A stretch of DNA of 64,000 bases, taken from contig NZ_JNYD01000020.1 in assembly GCF_000717175.1 (NCBI RefSeq), positions 1 through 64,000 of the forward strand, in the 5' to 3' direction. Shown here one piece after another: positions 46,466 to 56,030 of the stretch (within the stretch, counting starts at the first letter, position 1; every line of letters begins with the position of its first letter). Origin of the DNA: Pseudonocardia autotrophica. GTDB lineage: Bacteria > Actinomycetota > Actinomycetes > Mycobacteriales > Pseudonocardiaceae. The translations under genes and the position numbers were made by a program. The notes under the pieces are model-generated. The model saw only the letters and a list, made by a program, of their open reading frames with translations, searched no databases and had not been told where the DNA came from.

Positions 46466-46843
46466 TCAGAGCATCGCGTCGATCTCGGCGCGGTGGTACT
46501 TGAGCGGCGTGGTCGGGAAGCCGAACTCGTCCTTGTGCAGTGTCGCCGAGCCGCACCAGCCGCAGCGGCCGGCGGCGTCGATCACCGCGCGCCCCTCGAG
46601 CTCCGCCCGCCGGTCGGTCGCGCCGCCGCTCCGCCCGAGGGTGACGGGCGCGCCCGCGGCCAGCGCCGGCGGCTGCTTGCGCGCCTTCACCTGCTTGTAG
46701 ATCCAGTACGCCCCCACCGGGATCGCGACGATCAGGGCGATTCCCAGTATCCACTGCACCAGCCCGACGGCCACGCTGATCGCGATCCCCGCCAGCACCA
46801 GCACCCCGACGATCTGCGCGACCCGCAGCACGACCTTGGACAC
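46466..46843 (-). CDS. Small membrane protein with CGWCG motif (paralogue 1)
   Basis: The 125-aa protein has two hydrophobic segments (GVLVLAGIAISVAVGLVQWILGIALIVAIPVGAYWIY) and a soluble tail. The tail aligns with that of the next gene: RAELEGRAVIDAAGRCGWCGSATLHKD and YHRAEIDAML. The CGWCG pair could bind a metal or act in redox. No family with known function is recognised. GGAGG precedes GTG 46843. It lies 94 bp after paralogue 2. Confidence 0.82.
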   Translation of the reverse strand: MSKVVLRVAQIVGVLVLAGIAISVAVGLVQWILGIALIVAIPVGAYWIYKQVKARKQPPALAAGAPVTLGRSGGATDRRAELEGRAVIDAAGRCGWCGSATLHKDEFGFPTTPLKYHRAEIDAML

Positions 46844-46937
46844 GACCGGCCTCCTCCCGCACCCGCCCTCGTGACCGACGTTACCGGGATCCGGCCGCGG
46901 GGGACTGGGCCGAACGGCCGGTGGACGGGACCCGGGA

Positions 46938-47291
46938 CTACCGCGGCGTCGCCGCGATCGTCTCCTCGATCTCGGCGCGGTGGAACGCCGCCGGATGCAT
47001 CACGCCACCGCGGGCGTCGAGATGCATGGAGCGTTGGCCGCACCATCCGCAGCCGCCGGCCGCGTCGAAGACCGCGCGGCTCTCCACCTCGCGACGGCGC
47101 TCCGCCGCGTTCGCCGCGGCCCGTTCCGCGGCCGTCCGTCGCTTCGCCGTCGAGACGCGGTCGTAGAAGAACCATGCGCCGAACGGCACGACGAGGATCG
47201 CGGCGGTGATCAGGAGCCACTTCACGATGGTCACGACCACCGCGACCACGATCATCAACGCCACGAGGTGCGCGAGCCCGAACTTCTTCAT
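46938..47291 (-). CDS. Small membrane protein with CGWCG motif (paralogue 2)
   Basis: The 117-aa protein (MKKFGLAHLVALMIVVAVVVTIVKWLLITAAILVVPFG) has the same layout as paralogue 1: membrane hairpin, charged linker, then REVESRAVFDAAGGCGWCGQRSMHLD and FHRAEIEETI. The ATG lies one base after the stop of the nuclease-like gene (TGACATG), so they form an operon. Confidence 0.84.
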   Translation of the reverse strand: MKKFGLAHLVALMIVVAVVVTIVKWLLITAAILVVPFGAWFFYDRVSTAKRRTAAERAAANAAERRREVESRAVFDAAGGCGWCGQRSMHLDARGGVMHPAAFHRAEIEETIAATPR

Positions 47292-47292
47292 G

Positions 47293-47967
47293 TCAGCACC
47301 ACCACTTCCGCGCGCAGTAGCCGCCGGTCAGGAGACCGTCGGGGAGGCCCTGGTCACCCGGCGTCGGCCAGTCGACGTTGCCGTCGCCGTCCGACGAGTA
47401 CGTCCCTGCCGGGCCGGGGGCCGGGGCCGCGCACACCTGTCCGCCGTAGTCCCGGCTCCGCAGCTCCGCGAGGTAGGCCGCAGGCGCGCCATGTCCGTCG
47501 TAGACGGTCGTGTGGTCGTAGATCACGGCGGACTCGGCGAAGTCGCCCCCGGGCGTCTCGACGTAGCGGAGGTCGTTGCCGTGCCGGTCCAGCTCGATGC
47601 CCGGCTCGCGGGTCAGGGTCACCTGCCGGCCCTCCAGCGTGCTCCTGGCGTGCCGGGTCGCCTCGTCACCGCCGTACGTGCCCGGCTCGCACGCGTCGAT
47701 CCCGATGACCTGGACCGTCCCGCCGTCCGACGTCCGGAACGTGTCGCCGTCGACGACGTGCGTCACCGTCACGGCGTCCCCGGCCGGTGCGGCCACTGTC
47801 GTGGGAGCCGCGGCGGCCGGAACCGCGGGCACGGACGACGAGGTAGCGGCCCTCGTCGAGGCCGACGACGGCGAGCGGTCCTCGGACGCCCCGGACAGGT
47901 CCGAGATCGCCACGATCACGAAGACGCCGGCGGCGATCCCCGTCCACACCTTGTAGGCCTTGCGCAC
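47293..47967 (-). CDS. Membrane-anchored thermonuclease-like protein with altered catalytic residues
   Basis: The 224-aa protein has an N-terminal membrane helix (WTGIAAGVFVIVAIS), a Ser/Ala/Pro linker and an SNase-like domain: VDGDTFRTSDGGTVQVIGIDACEPG and LDRHGNDLRYV. In staphylococcal-nuclease-type enzymes the first motif has VRLIGIDxPE and the last DxYGRxLAY; here the two arginines are Gln and Asn, so activity is doubtful. The C-terminus has a Trp/Cys-rich end (GGYCARKWWC). The start is GTG 47967. It is first in an operon with the CGWCG proteins. Confidence 0.82.
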   Translation of the reverse strand: MRKAYKVWTGIAAGVFVIVAISDLSGASEDRSPSSASTRAATSSSVPAVPAAAAPTTVAAPAGDAVTVTHVVDGDTFRTSDGGTVQVIGIDACEPGTYGGDEATRHARSTLEGRQVTLTREPGIELDRHGNDLRYVETPGGDFAESAVIYDHTTVYDGHGAPAAYLAELRSRDYGGQVCAAPAPGPAGTYSSDGDGNVDWPTPGDQGLPDGLLTGGYCARKWWC

Positions 47968-48072
47968 GCACCCGTGTCGCGTCCCGGACGATCTTTGTGA
48001 GCGACGCTCGTCAGATCTGTTGAGACGGACGGCTCGCCGAACCAGTCCTCCGCGGCGTTTACGCTGGTACCC

Positions 48073-50415
48073 GTGACCGAGCTCGACGCCCGCACCGTCA
48101 CCGACATCCCGATCGACACCGTCGCGAACGCCGCGGCCTCGCCGGACCAGCCGCAGCCGTTCCGCGAGCTCGGCCTGAAGGACGACGAGTACGCCCGCAT
48201 CCGCGAGATCCTGGGCCGCCGGCCCACGGACGCCGAGCTGGCGATGTACTCGGTGATGTGGAGCGAGCACTGCTCCTACAAGTCCTCGAAGGTCCACCTG
48301 CGCTACTTCGGCGAGACCACGACGGCCGCCATGAAGGAGAAGATGCTCGCCGGCATCGGCGAGAACGCCGGCGTGGTCGACATCGGGGACGGCTGGGCCG
48401 TCACCTTCAAGGTCGAGTCGCACAACCACCCGTCGTACGTCGAGCCCTACCAGGGCGCGGCGACCGGCGTGGGCGGGATCGTCCGGGACATCATGGCGAT
48501 GGGCGCGCGGCCGATCGCGGTCGGCGACCCGCTGCGCTTCGGCCCGGCCGACGCCCCGGACACCGCGCGGGTGCTGCCCGGCGTGGTCGCCGGCGTCGGC
48601 GGCTACGGCAACTGCCTGGGCCTGCCCAACGTCGGCGGCGAGGTCGTGTTCGACGCCAGCTACGCCGGCAACCCGCTGGTCAACGCCCTGTGCGTGGGCG
48701 CGATGCGCACCGAGGACCTCCACCTGGCCTTCGCCTCCGGAGCCGGCAACAAGATCATCTTGTTCGGCGCGCGGACCGGACTCGACGGCATCGGCGGCGT
48801 CTCGGTGCTGGCCAGCGAGACCTTCGGCGAGGGCACCGGCCGCAAGAAGCTGCCGAGCGTCCAGGTGGGCGACCCCTTCACCGAGAAGGTCCTCATCGAG
48901 TGCTGCCTGGAGCTGTTCCACGCCGGCCTGGTCGTGGGCATCCAGGACCTCGGCGGCGCCGGCCTCTCCTGCGCCACCTCCGAGCTGGCCAGCGCGGGCG
49001 ACGGCGGCATGCACATCGACCTCGACGCCGTCCCGCTGCGCGCCACCGGCATGACCCCCGCCGAGATCCTCTCCAGCGAGTCGCAGGAGCGGATGTGCGC
49101 GGTCGTGGCGCCGGAGAACGTCGAGGCGTTCATGGCCGTCTGCCGCAAGTGGGACACGATCGCCACGGTGATCGGCGAGGTCACCGACGGGGACCGGCTG
49201 GTCATCGACTTCCACGGGGAGACCGTGGTCGACGTGCCGCCGCGCACCGTCGCGCACGACGGCCCCGTCTACGAGCGGCCGGTCCTGCGGGGCAAGGGCC
49301 AGGACGAGCTGGCCGCGAACACCCCGGCCGCGCTGCCCCGGCCGAGCGCGCCGTCCGAGCTGCGCGCCGAGATCCTGCGCCTGGCCGCCTCGCCGAACCT
49401 GTGCAGCCGCGCCTGGGTCACCGACCAGTACGACCGGTACGTCCGCGGCAACACCGCCTCCGCGCAGCCGGCCGACGCCGGCGTGGTCCGGGTCGACGAG
49501 TCCACCGGCCGCGGGATCGCGGTCGCCACCGACTGCAACGCCCGGTTCGCGGCCCTGGACCCGTACGCCGGGGCGCAGCTCGCGCTGGCCGAGGCCTACC
49601 GCAACGTCGCGACCTCCGGCTCCGTGCCGCTCGCCGTGACCAACTGCCTGAACTTCGGCTCGCCCGAGGACCCGCACGTCATGTGGCAGTTCTCCGAGGC
49701 CGTCCGCGGCCTGGCGGACGGGTGCGCGCAGCTCGGCATCCCCGTGACCGGTGGAAACGTGAGCTTCTACAACCAGACCGGCACGCAGGCGATCCTGCCG
49801 ACCCCGGTCGTCGGCGTGCTCGGCGTGATCGACGACGTGGCCGCCCGCATCCCGTCCGGATTCCGCCGCGAGGGCGACGTCGTCGTCCTGCTCGGGTCGA
49901 CGGCGGACGAGCTCGGCGGCAGCGAGTGGGCGCACGTGGTGCACGGGCACCTGGGCGGCGAGCCCCCGGCCGTCGACCTCGCGCACGAGCAGCGGCTCGC
50001 GCAGCTGCTGGTCGCGCAGGCCGGCGTGCTGACCGGCAGCCACGACCTGTCCGACGGCGGCCTGGCCCAGGCCCTGGTCGAGGCCACCCTGGTCGGCGGG
50101 CACGGCGCCGCCGTCGCGCTGCCGGCGGCGCTCGCGGTCGACCCGTTCGTGGCGCTGTTCTCCGAGAGCACCGGGCGGGTGCTGGTCACGGTCGCCCCCG
50201 AGGCGGCCGACGCGCTGCTCGCCGCGGCGGCGGAGGCGGGCGTCCCGGCCGAGCGGCTCGGCACGGTCGGCGCGGCCGAGTCGTCGGGGGCGGAGCTCGC
50301 GATCGACGACCTCGCCGCCCTGCCGCTCGCCGAGCTGCGCGCGGCGTGGGAGGGCACCCTGCCGGCGCTGTTCGAGGCCGGCTTCGAGTCCCGGGCGGGC
50401 GCCGAGACCCTGTGA
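48073..50415 (+). CDS. purL: FGAM synthase large subunit PurL
   Basis: PurL uses ATP and ammonia from PurQ to make FGAM. The 780-aa length is that of the small PurL that needs PurS and PurQ. Visible are [39 protein letters not shown] and [17 protein letters not shown] 48073 lies 7 nt after TACGCT. Its stop overlaps the next start (GTGA). It is separated from purSQ by the signalling and CGWCG genes. Confidence 0.98.
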   Translation: MTELDARTVTDIPIDTVANAAASPDQPQPFRELGLKDDEYARIREILGRRPTDAELAMYSVMWSEHCSYKSSKVHLRYFGETTTAAMKEKMLAGIGENAGVVDIGDGWAVTFKVESHNHPSYVEPYQGAATGVGGIVRDIMAMGARPIAVGDPLRFGPADAPDTARVLPGVVAGVGGYGNCLGLPNVGGEVVFDASYAGNPLVNALCVGAMRTEDLHLAFASGAGNKIILFGARTGLDGIGGVSVLASETFGEGTGRKKLPSVQVGDPFTEKVLIECCLELFHAGLVVGIQDLGGAGLSCATSELASAGDGGMHIDLDAVPLRATGMTPAEILSSESQERMCAVVAPENVEAFMAVCRKWDTIATVIGEVTDGDRLVIDFHGETVVDVPPRTVAHDGPVYERPVLRGKGQDELAANTPAALPRPSAPSELRAEILRLAASPNLCSRAWVTDQYDRYVRGNTASAQPADAGVVRVDESTGRGIAVATDCNARFAALDPYAGAQLALAEAYRNVATSGSVPLAVTNCLNFGSPEDPHVMWQFSEAVRGLADGCAQLGIPVTGGNVSFYNQTGTQAILPTPVVGVLGVIDDVAARIPSGFRREGDVVVLLGSTADELGGSEWAHVVHGHLGGEPPAVDLAHEQRLAQLLVAQAGVLTGSHDLSDGGLAQALVEATLVGGHGAAVALPAALAVDPFVALFSESTGRVLVTVAPEAADALLAAAAEAGVPAERLGTVGAAESSGAELAIDDLAALPLAELRAAWEGTLPALFEAGFESRAGAETL

Positions 50416-50750
50416 GCGAGCCGGACCTGCTCGACGCGTGGCTGGCCGGCGGGGCCGCCCCGCCACGCAGCGTGATCAAGGAGGCCGTCAAGGAGTCCCT
50501 GGCCGCGCTGGCCGAGCGGGCCCCCGGGCGGAGCGTGGAGGTGCGGATCCCGCCCTACGCCGCGGTCCAGTGCATCGAGGGGCCGCGGCACACCCGCGGC
50601 ACCCCGCCGAACATCGTCGAGACGGACGCCCGGACCTGGCTCGCGCTCGCCACGGGCGGTCTGAACTGGACGGATGCGGTGAGATCGGGCACCGTGAGCG
50701 CCTCGGGGTCACGTGCCCCGGAGGTCGGGGCGCTGCTCCCGCTGCGCTGA
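50412..50750 (+). CDS. Sterol carrier-like family protein (Rv0807-like)
   Basis: The 112-aa protein ([75 protein letters not shown]) fits the short conserved protein that follows purL in actinobacteria and is annotated as sterol carrier-like. The GTPPNxVExDxxTWLxLATG end is the mark. Role unknown. Coupled to purL by GTGA. Confidence 0.88.
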   Translation: MSEPDLLDAWLAGGAAPPRSVIKEAVKESLAALAERAPGRSVEVRIPPYAAVQCIEGPRHTRGTPPNIVETDARTWLALATGGLNWTDAVRSGTVSASGSRAPEVGALLPLR

Positions 50751-50889
50751 GGACCACCGTCCGGGGCTCTCGTCGGGTCCCCGGAACGGGCGACGCCTGC
50801 ACCGTACTGGTGGCGAAACGGCGTCCCGAGGTCGAAGATTGCCCCGATCGGCACACGGACGGACCCGACGGGCGACGGGAGGTGGCTGC

Positions 50890-53103
50890 GTGGTGGCAGC
50901 GGGTAGCCTCCCAGGCCCCGACGATCTGCCGGCCGGACTGTTGCGGACGGCCGCGGCCGGCGCGATCGGCGGGCTCGACGGGATCCTCGGCGAGCAGCCG
51001 GGGCCCGAGGTCCGCTCGCTCGCGGAGCGCTGGGCCGAGCTGCTGCCGAACGCCGGGATCGAGGACGCCGGCGTGCTCGCGTCGTTCGTCACCCGGTTGG
51101 GGGCCGCGCTGCGGGCCGAGCCCTTCTGGCCGCTGGCCGTGCGGGGGATCGGGTCGGACCTGGCCGCGTCGGGCTTCTGCGGGGACCGCGCCGGCCTGGT
51201 CGGCGCCGCACCGGAGGACGTCCTGCCCGGCACGGTCCGGCTGCTGCGCGAGGCCGCGCCGGGGGCGCTGGGTCTGACCTCGCCGGGGGACCGGTATCGG
51301 CTGTCCCTCGCGCTCGACGAGCTGGCCGCCGGGTTCGCCGGCGCCCTGCGGTTCCGCGCCCACCAGGCGCAGGAGGACCTGATGCGGGCCACCCTGCGGG
51401 CCCGCCGCAACGTCGAGAAGGCGCTCGCGGAGAGCGAGGCGCACTACCGCACGATCTACACCCAGGGACCGGTCGGCATCGCGATCGCGACGCTGGAGGG
51501 CGAGGTCGTCGACCTCAACCCGGCCGCCTGCCGCATGCTCGGGATGCTCGAGCGCCCCACGCTCCCGCGCCCGGTCTCCGACTTCATCCACCCGGACGAC
51601 TACGAGGCCTTCGACGCCGCCTACCGCCGCCTGGTGTCCGGCACGCCGGACACCGTGAGCATCGACGTCCGGTTCGCCGGGCCGACCCGGATGTACGTCT
51701 GGGGGCACGTCACCGGCTCGCTGATCCGGGACGACACGGGCCGGCCGAGCCACCTCATCGGCGTCATCGAGGACGTCTCCGAGCGGTACCGGCTGCGGAC
51801 GCGGCTCGTCGAGGCGTCGTCGCGCGACCGGCTCACCCGGCTGCCGAACCGGGACATCACCGAGGAGGCCGTGCAGCAGGCGTTCGCCGGCTCGGCGACC
51901 CGGGTGGGGCTGTGCGCGATCGACGTCGACGACTTCCGCCGGGTCAACGAGATCCACGGGCACGCCGTGGGCGACGAGCTGCTGGCCGCGCTGGCCGACC
52001 GGCTGCGCACCGCGGCCGGCCCGCACCTGGTCACCCGCACCGGCGGCGACGAGTTCGCCGTGCTGCTCACCGACCCCGAGGGCGTCGGCGAGGTGTCGGC
52101 GGTCGCCGACCGGCTGCTGCAGGCCCTCGCCGCGCCCTTCCACGTCTCGGGCCGGTGGATCGGGGTCACGGCCAGCATCGGCATCGCCGAGGGCGGCACC
52201 GACTCCGAGTGCCCGGCCGAGCTGCAGCGGGCCGCGGGTGTGGCGTTGTCCTGGGCGAAAGGTCAGGGCGGCGGCACGCGGGCGGTGTTCGACCCCGAGC
52301 GCGACGCCGGCGAGGCGGCCCGCTTCGAGTTGGTCGCGGCCCTGCGCGGCGCGGTCGAGCGGGACCAGTTCCGGCTGGCCTACCAGCCGCTGGTACGGCT
52401 GACGGACCGCTCGGTGCGCGGCGTCGAGGCGCTGGTCCGGTGGGAGCACCCGGAGCAGGGGCTGCTCGGGCCCGGCCGGTTCATCGAGCTCGCCGAACGC
52501 AGCGGCGCGATCGTGCCGCTCGGCCGGTGGGTGCTGGGGGAGGCCTGCCGGGAGGCGGCGTCCTGGCAGGAGGAGCTCGGCGTCGACGCGCCGTACGTGA
52601 GCGTCAACGTCTCGCCGGTGCAGCTGCCCGAGCCGGGGTTCGTCGAGGAGGTCGTCACCCTGCTGACCGAGACCGGGCTCGCCCCGGACCGGCTGCAGCT
52701 CGAGATCACCGAGCAGGCGGTGCTGGGGGACGAGCCCGCCACGATGGACGCGCTGTCCGCGCTGCGTGCGGCGGGCGTGCGGCTCGCGCTCGACGACTTC
52801 GGCACCGGCTACTCCAGCCTCGCCTGGTTGCGCCGGCTGCCGGTGCACGCGCTGAAGATCGACGGCTCGTTCATCGACGGCCTCCGGCACGAGAGCCCGG
52901 ACCCCGTGGACGAGAGCATCGTGGGCTCGTTGGTCGCGATGGCGCACGCGTTGGGCCTCGAGGTCACGGCCGAATGGGTGGAGACGGACGTGCAGGCGGA
53001 GCGGCTCCGGCGGCTCGGCTGCGACCTCGGCCAGGGCCGGTGGTTCGGTGACGCCGGTCCCGCCCGATGGGTTCCGGGCCTGCGGCGGCGTACCATCGAG
53101 TAG
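50890..53103 (+). CDS. PAS-GGDEF-EAL cyclic di-GMP enzyme
   Basis: The 737-aa protein has a helical N-terminal region (1-180), a PAS domain (about 185-295, YTQGPVGIAIATLEGEVVDLNPAACRMLG), a GGDEF domain with intact RTGGDEF (385-389) and an EAL domain with EALVRWEH (513-520), VNVSPVQL, LEITEQ, LDDFGTGYSSL and KIDGSFI. Both catalytic sites look complete; no RxxD inhibitory site is seen before GGDEF. No membrane helix, so it is cytoplasmic. GTG 50890 follows GGGAGG. Confidence 0.95.
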   Translation: MVAAGSLPGPDDLPAGLLRTAAAGAIGGLDGILGEQPGPEVRSLAERWAELLPNAGIEDAGVLASFVTRLGAALRAEPFWPLAVRGIGSDLAASGFCGDRAGLVGAAPEDVLPGTVRLLREAAPGALGLTSPGDRYRLSLALDELAAGFAGALRFRAHQAQEDLMRATLRARRNVEKALAESEAHYRTIYTQGPVGIAIATLEGEVVDLNPAACRMLGMLERPTLPRPVSDFIHPDDYEAFDAAYRRLVSGTPDTVSIDVRFAGPTRMYVWGHVTGSLIRDDTGRPSHLIGVIEDVSERYRLRTRLVEASSRDRLTRLPNRDITEEAVQQAFAGSATRVGLCAIDVDDFRRVNEIHGHAVGDELLAALADRLRTAAGPHLVTRTGGDEFAVLLTDPEGVGEVSAVADRLLQALAAPFHVSGRWIGVTASIGIAEGGTDSECPAELQRAAGVALSWAKGQGGGTRAVFDPERDAGEAARFELVAALRGAVERDQFRLAYQPLVRLTDRSVRGVEALVRWEHPEQGLLGPGRFIELAERSGAIVPLGRWVLGEACREAASWQEELGVDAPYVSVNVSPVQLPEPGFVEEVVTLLTETGLAPDRLQLEITEQAVLGDEPATMDALSALRAAGVRLALDDFGTGYSSLAWLRRLPVHALKIDGSFIDGLRHESPDPVDESIVGSLVAMAHALGLEVTAEWVETDVQAERLRRLGCDLGQGRWFGDAGPARWVPGLRRRTIE

Positions 53104-53136
53104 CCGCCACCCCGAGTTCCCCGAGGAGCGAGTGCG

Positions 53137-54741
53137 TTGAGTTCCAGCCGGAACGAGACCCCCGTCCACTCCGACACCCCCTCCGACGAAGCCGACCCCT
53201 CGGTCGACGACTCCCCCAAGGAGGAGTGCGGCGTCTTCGGCGTCTGGGCTCCCGGGGAGGACGTCGCCAAGCTGACCTACTACGGCCTCTACGCCCTGCA
53301 GCACCGCGGGCAGGAGGCCGCCGGCATCGCCGTCTCGGACGGCCGCCGGATGGTCGTCTTCAAGGACCTGGGCCTGGTCAGCCAGGTCTTCGACGAGCAG
53401 ACGCTCTCGTCGTTGCGTGGGCACCTGGCCGTCGGCCACTGCCGCTACTCCACCACCGGGTCCACGACCTGGGAGAACGCGCAGCCGGTCTTCCGCACCA
53501 CCGCCACCGGGAGCGGCCTGGCCCTCGGGCACAACGGCAACCTGGTGAACACCGCGGAGCTGCGGGAGGAGGTCGGGAAGCTCCAGGACAAGGGCCGCGA
53601 CTCCGGGGTGCAGGCCACCACGGACTCGGACCTGGTCGCCGAGCTGCTCGCCGCCACCGCCGCCGACACCGGCGTCGAGGAGGCCGCGATGCGGCTGCTG
53701 CCGCGCGTGCGCGGCGCCTTCTCCTTCGTCTTCGCCGACGAGAACACCCTCTACGCCGCCCGCGACCCGCACGGCGTCCGCCCGCTGGTCCTCGGCCGGC
53801 TGGAGCGGGGCTGGGTCGTCGCGAGCGAGACGGCCGCGCTGGACATCGTCGGCGCCTCGATGGTCCGCGAGGTCGAGCCGGGCGAGCTGCTCGCGATCGA
53901 CGCGGACGGCATGCGCAGCTCGCGCTTCGCCGCGCCGGAGCCCAAGGGCTGCGTCTTCGAGTACGTCTACCTGGCCCGTCCGGACACCTCGATCTCCGGG
54001 CGCTCGGTGCACGCCGCGCGCGTCGAGATCGGGCGCCGGCTTGCCCAGGAGGCCCCGGTCGAGGCCGACCTGGTGATCCCGGTCCCCGAGTCCGGCACCC
54101 CGGCCGCCATCGGCTACGCCCAGGGCTCGGGCATCCCCTACGGCCAGGGCCTGGTCAAGAACGCCTACGTGGGCCGGACCTTCATCCAGCCCTCGCAGAC
54201 CATCCGCCAGCTCGGCATCCGGCTGAAGCTCAACCCGCTCCGGGACGTCATCCGGGGCAAGCGGCTGGTCGTGGTGGACGACTCGATCGTCCGCGGCAAC
54301 ACCCAGCGCGCGCTCGTCCGGATGCTGCGCGAGGCCGGGGCGCTCGAGGTGCACGTCCGGATCGCCTCGCCGCCCGTGCGTTGGCCCTGCTTCTACGGCA
54401 TCGACTTCGCCAGCCGCGCGGAGCTCGTCGCGAGCGGGCTGGACACCGAGGGCGTGCGGCGCTCCATCGGGGCGGACACCCTCGCGTACGTGTCGGTGGA
54501 CAACATGGTGGCCGCCAGCGAGCAGCCCCGCAGCCGGCTGTGCTGCGCCTGCTTCGACGGCGAGTACCCGATCCCGCTCCCCGAGGAGGCCCGGCTGGGC
54601 AAGCACCTCCTCGAGGCCCCCGCGCTCGACGCCGCGGGCGCGGCCTCCGGCGACCCCGGACCGCTGCGGGAGAACGCCCGGGACACCCCGGCGCCGCTGT
54701 CCGTCGGCTACGGTGCTGCGGAAGCCCTGAACAGGCCCTGA
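53137..54741 (+). CDS. purF: Amidophosphoribosyltransferase
   Basis: PurF is the first committed step of purine synthesis. The 534-aa protein has a 30-residue acidic propeptide before Cys31 (PKEECGVFGVW), which becomes the catalytic N-terminus. The glutaminase domain has YGLYALQHRGQEAAGI and GHNGNLVN; the PRT domain has VVDDSIVRGNTQRALV. Cysteines (LCCACFDGEYP and others) are placed as in Fe-S PurF. The start is TTG 53137 with GAGGAG 9 nt upstream; TTG is rare in this window. Confidence 0.96.
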   Translation: MSSSRNETPVHSDTPSDEADPSVDDSPKEECGVFGVWAPGEDVAKLTYYGLYALQHRGQEAAGIAVSDGRRMVVFKDLGLVSQVFDEQTLSSLRGHLAVGHCRYSTTGSTTWENAQPVFRTTATGSGLALGHNGNLVNTAELREEVGKLQDKGRDSGVQATTDSDLVAELLAATAADTGVEEAAMRLLPRVRGAFSFVFADENTLYAARDPHGVRPLVLGRLERGWVVASETAALDIVGASMVREVEPGELLAIDADGMRSSRFAAPEPKGCVFEYVYLARPDTSISGRSVHAARVEIGRRLAQEAPVEADLVIPVPESGTPAAIGYAQGSGIPYGQGLVKNAYVGRTFIQPSQTIRQLGIRLKLNPLRDVIRGKRLVVVDDSIVRGNTQRALVRMLREAGALEVHVRIASPPVRWPCFYGIDFASRAELVASGLDTEGVRRSIGADTLAYVSVDNMVAASEQPRSRLCCACFDGEYPIPLPEEARLGKHLLEAPALDAAGAASGDPGPLRENARDTPAPLSVGYGAAEALNRP

Positions 54742-54752
54742 GGCCTGTGCGG

Positions 54753-54776
54753 CCCGGCCCGCGACCGCGGGCCGGG
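54753..54776 (+). terminator. Hairpin between purF and purM
   Basis: CCCGGCCCGCG and CGCGGGCCGGG form a near-loopless GC hairpin 12 bp past the purF stop. It may end part of the transcripts or stabilise the purF mRNA. The 121-bp gap holds no gene. Confidence 0.55.
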
Positions 54777-54862
54777 CGGCCGGGGCGGCGCACGCCCGCC
54801 GACCCGGCGGACGCGGGTGCCCCCGTGTCCGAGACCTCCCTCCAGGAACGAGAGCCCGACCC

Positions 54863-55966
54863 ATGCCGACCTCCCCGTCGACCCCCGAGCAGGACCCGCA
54901 CGCCAGCTACGCCGCCGCGGGCGTGGACATCGAGGCGGGTGAGGAGGCCGTCGAGCAGCTCCGGCCGTACGCCGAGAAGGCCACGCGCCCGGAGGTCCTG
55001 GGCGGGATCGGCGGGTTCGCCGGGCTGTTCGCGCCGAAGCTCGGCAAGTACACCGAGCCGGTGCTGGCCGCGTCCACGGACGGCGTGGGGACCAAGGTCG
55101 CCATCGCGCAGGCCATGGACAAGCACGACACCATCGGCCTCGACCTGGTCGCGATGGTGGTCGACGACCTCGTGGTCTGCGGCGCCGAGCCGCTGTTCCT
55201 GCAGGACTACATCGCCGTCGGCAAGCTGGTGCCCACGCAGGTGGCGACGATCGTCAAGGGCATCGCCGAGGGCTGCCAGCAGGCGGGGTGCGCGCTGCTC
55301 GGCGGCGAGACGGCCGAGCACCCGGGCCTGATGGAGGCCGGCGGGTACGACCTGTCGGCCACCGGGATCGGGATCGTCGAGGCCGAGGCCATGCTGCGGC
55401 CCGAGCGGGTCCGCCCCGGGGACGTGCTGGTCGCGATGGAGTCCTCCGGCCTGCACTCCAACGGCTACTCGTTGGCCCGGCACGTGCTGCTCGACATCGC
55501 GCGCATGCCGCTCGACGGGCACGTCGAGGAGTTCGGCCACACCCTCGGCGAGGAGCTGCTGAACCCCACCCGCATCTACGCCCGGGACTGCCTGGCGCTG
55601 GCCGCGGAGACCGGGGTGCGGACGTTCGCGCACATCACCGGCGGCGGGCTGGCCCGCAACCTCGAGCGCGTGCTTCCCCAGGGCCTGGTGGCCGTCGCCG
55701 ACCGCGGGTCCTGGACGCCGGACCAGGTGTTCAAGCTGATCCAGGGCCGCGGCCGGGTCGAGCGCGGCGAGATGGAGAAGACGTTCAACATGGGCGTCGG
55801 CATGGTGGCGGTCCTTCCGCCGGACGACGTCGACCGCGCCCTCGCCGTCCTCACCGCCCGGCACGTGCCGGCCTGGGTGCTCGGCGACGTCCGGCGCGCC
55901 GAGGGCGAGGCCTCGGGCGGGGTCGGGTCCCGGGTGCAGCTGGTGGGCGAGCACCCCCGCTTCTGA
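54863..55966 (+). CDS. purM: Phosphoribosylformylglycinamidine cyclo-ligase (AIR synthetase)
   Basis: PurM closes the imidazole ring in step 5. The 367-aa protein has SYAAAGVDIEAGEEAVEQL, GGFAGLF, STDGVGTKVAIA, DLVVCGAEPLFLQDYIAVGKL, GGETAEHPG, AHITGGGLARNLERVLP and FNMGVGM. Between purF and DUF3073 as in M. tuberculosis (Rv0808-Rv0810c). Confidence 0.98.
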   Translation: MPTSPSTPEQDPHASYAAAGVDIEAGEEAVEQLRPYAEKATRPEVLGGIGGFAGLFAPKLGKYTEPVLAASTDGVGTKVAIAQAMDKHDTIGLDLVAMVVDDLVVCGAEPLFLQDYIAVGKLVPTQVATIVKGIAEGCQQAGCALLGGETAEHPGLMEAGGYDLSATGIGIVEAEAMLRPERVRPGDVLVAMESSGLHSNGYSLARHVLLDIARMPLDGHVEEFGHTLGEELLNPTRIYARDCLALAAETGVRTFAHITGGGLARNLERVLPQGLVAVADRGSWTPDQVFKLIQGRGRVERGEMEKTFNMGVGMVAVLPPDDVDRALAVLTARHVPAWVLGDVRRAEGEASGGVGSRVQLVGEHPRF

Positions 55967-55973
55967 CCCGTGC

Positions 55974-56005
55974 GCGCGAACTGCCCCTAGAGCGGCAGTT
56001 CGCGC
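55974..56005 (+). terminator. purM terminator
   Basis: GCGCGAACTGCC and GGCAGTTCGCGC form a perfect 12-bp stem with an 8-nt loop, 8 bp past purM. It is followed by TCACGACC, the same flank as the purC terminator. It also faces the opposing NrtR-like gene. Confidence 0.85.
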
Positions 56006-56030
56006 TCACGACCCCTCCTGAGCTGCTGGT

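Noticed and set aside
47293..50466. Long minus-strand frame upstream-extending the nuclease-like gene through purL
   Set aside because: Only the last 224 codons (from GTG 47967) have a membrane helix and domain; the rest is antisense to purL.
51912..53051. Second plus-strand frame inside the GGDEF-EAL gene
   Set aside because: Arg-rich shifted frame of a well-supported gene with intact catalytic motifs.
50488..54864. Very long minus-strand open frame (over 1400 codons) antisense to purF, the GGDEF-EAL gene and others
   Set aside because: It is an antisense shadow caused by extreme GC bias; it overlaps four well-supported genes and has no domain or start signal.
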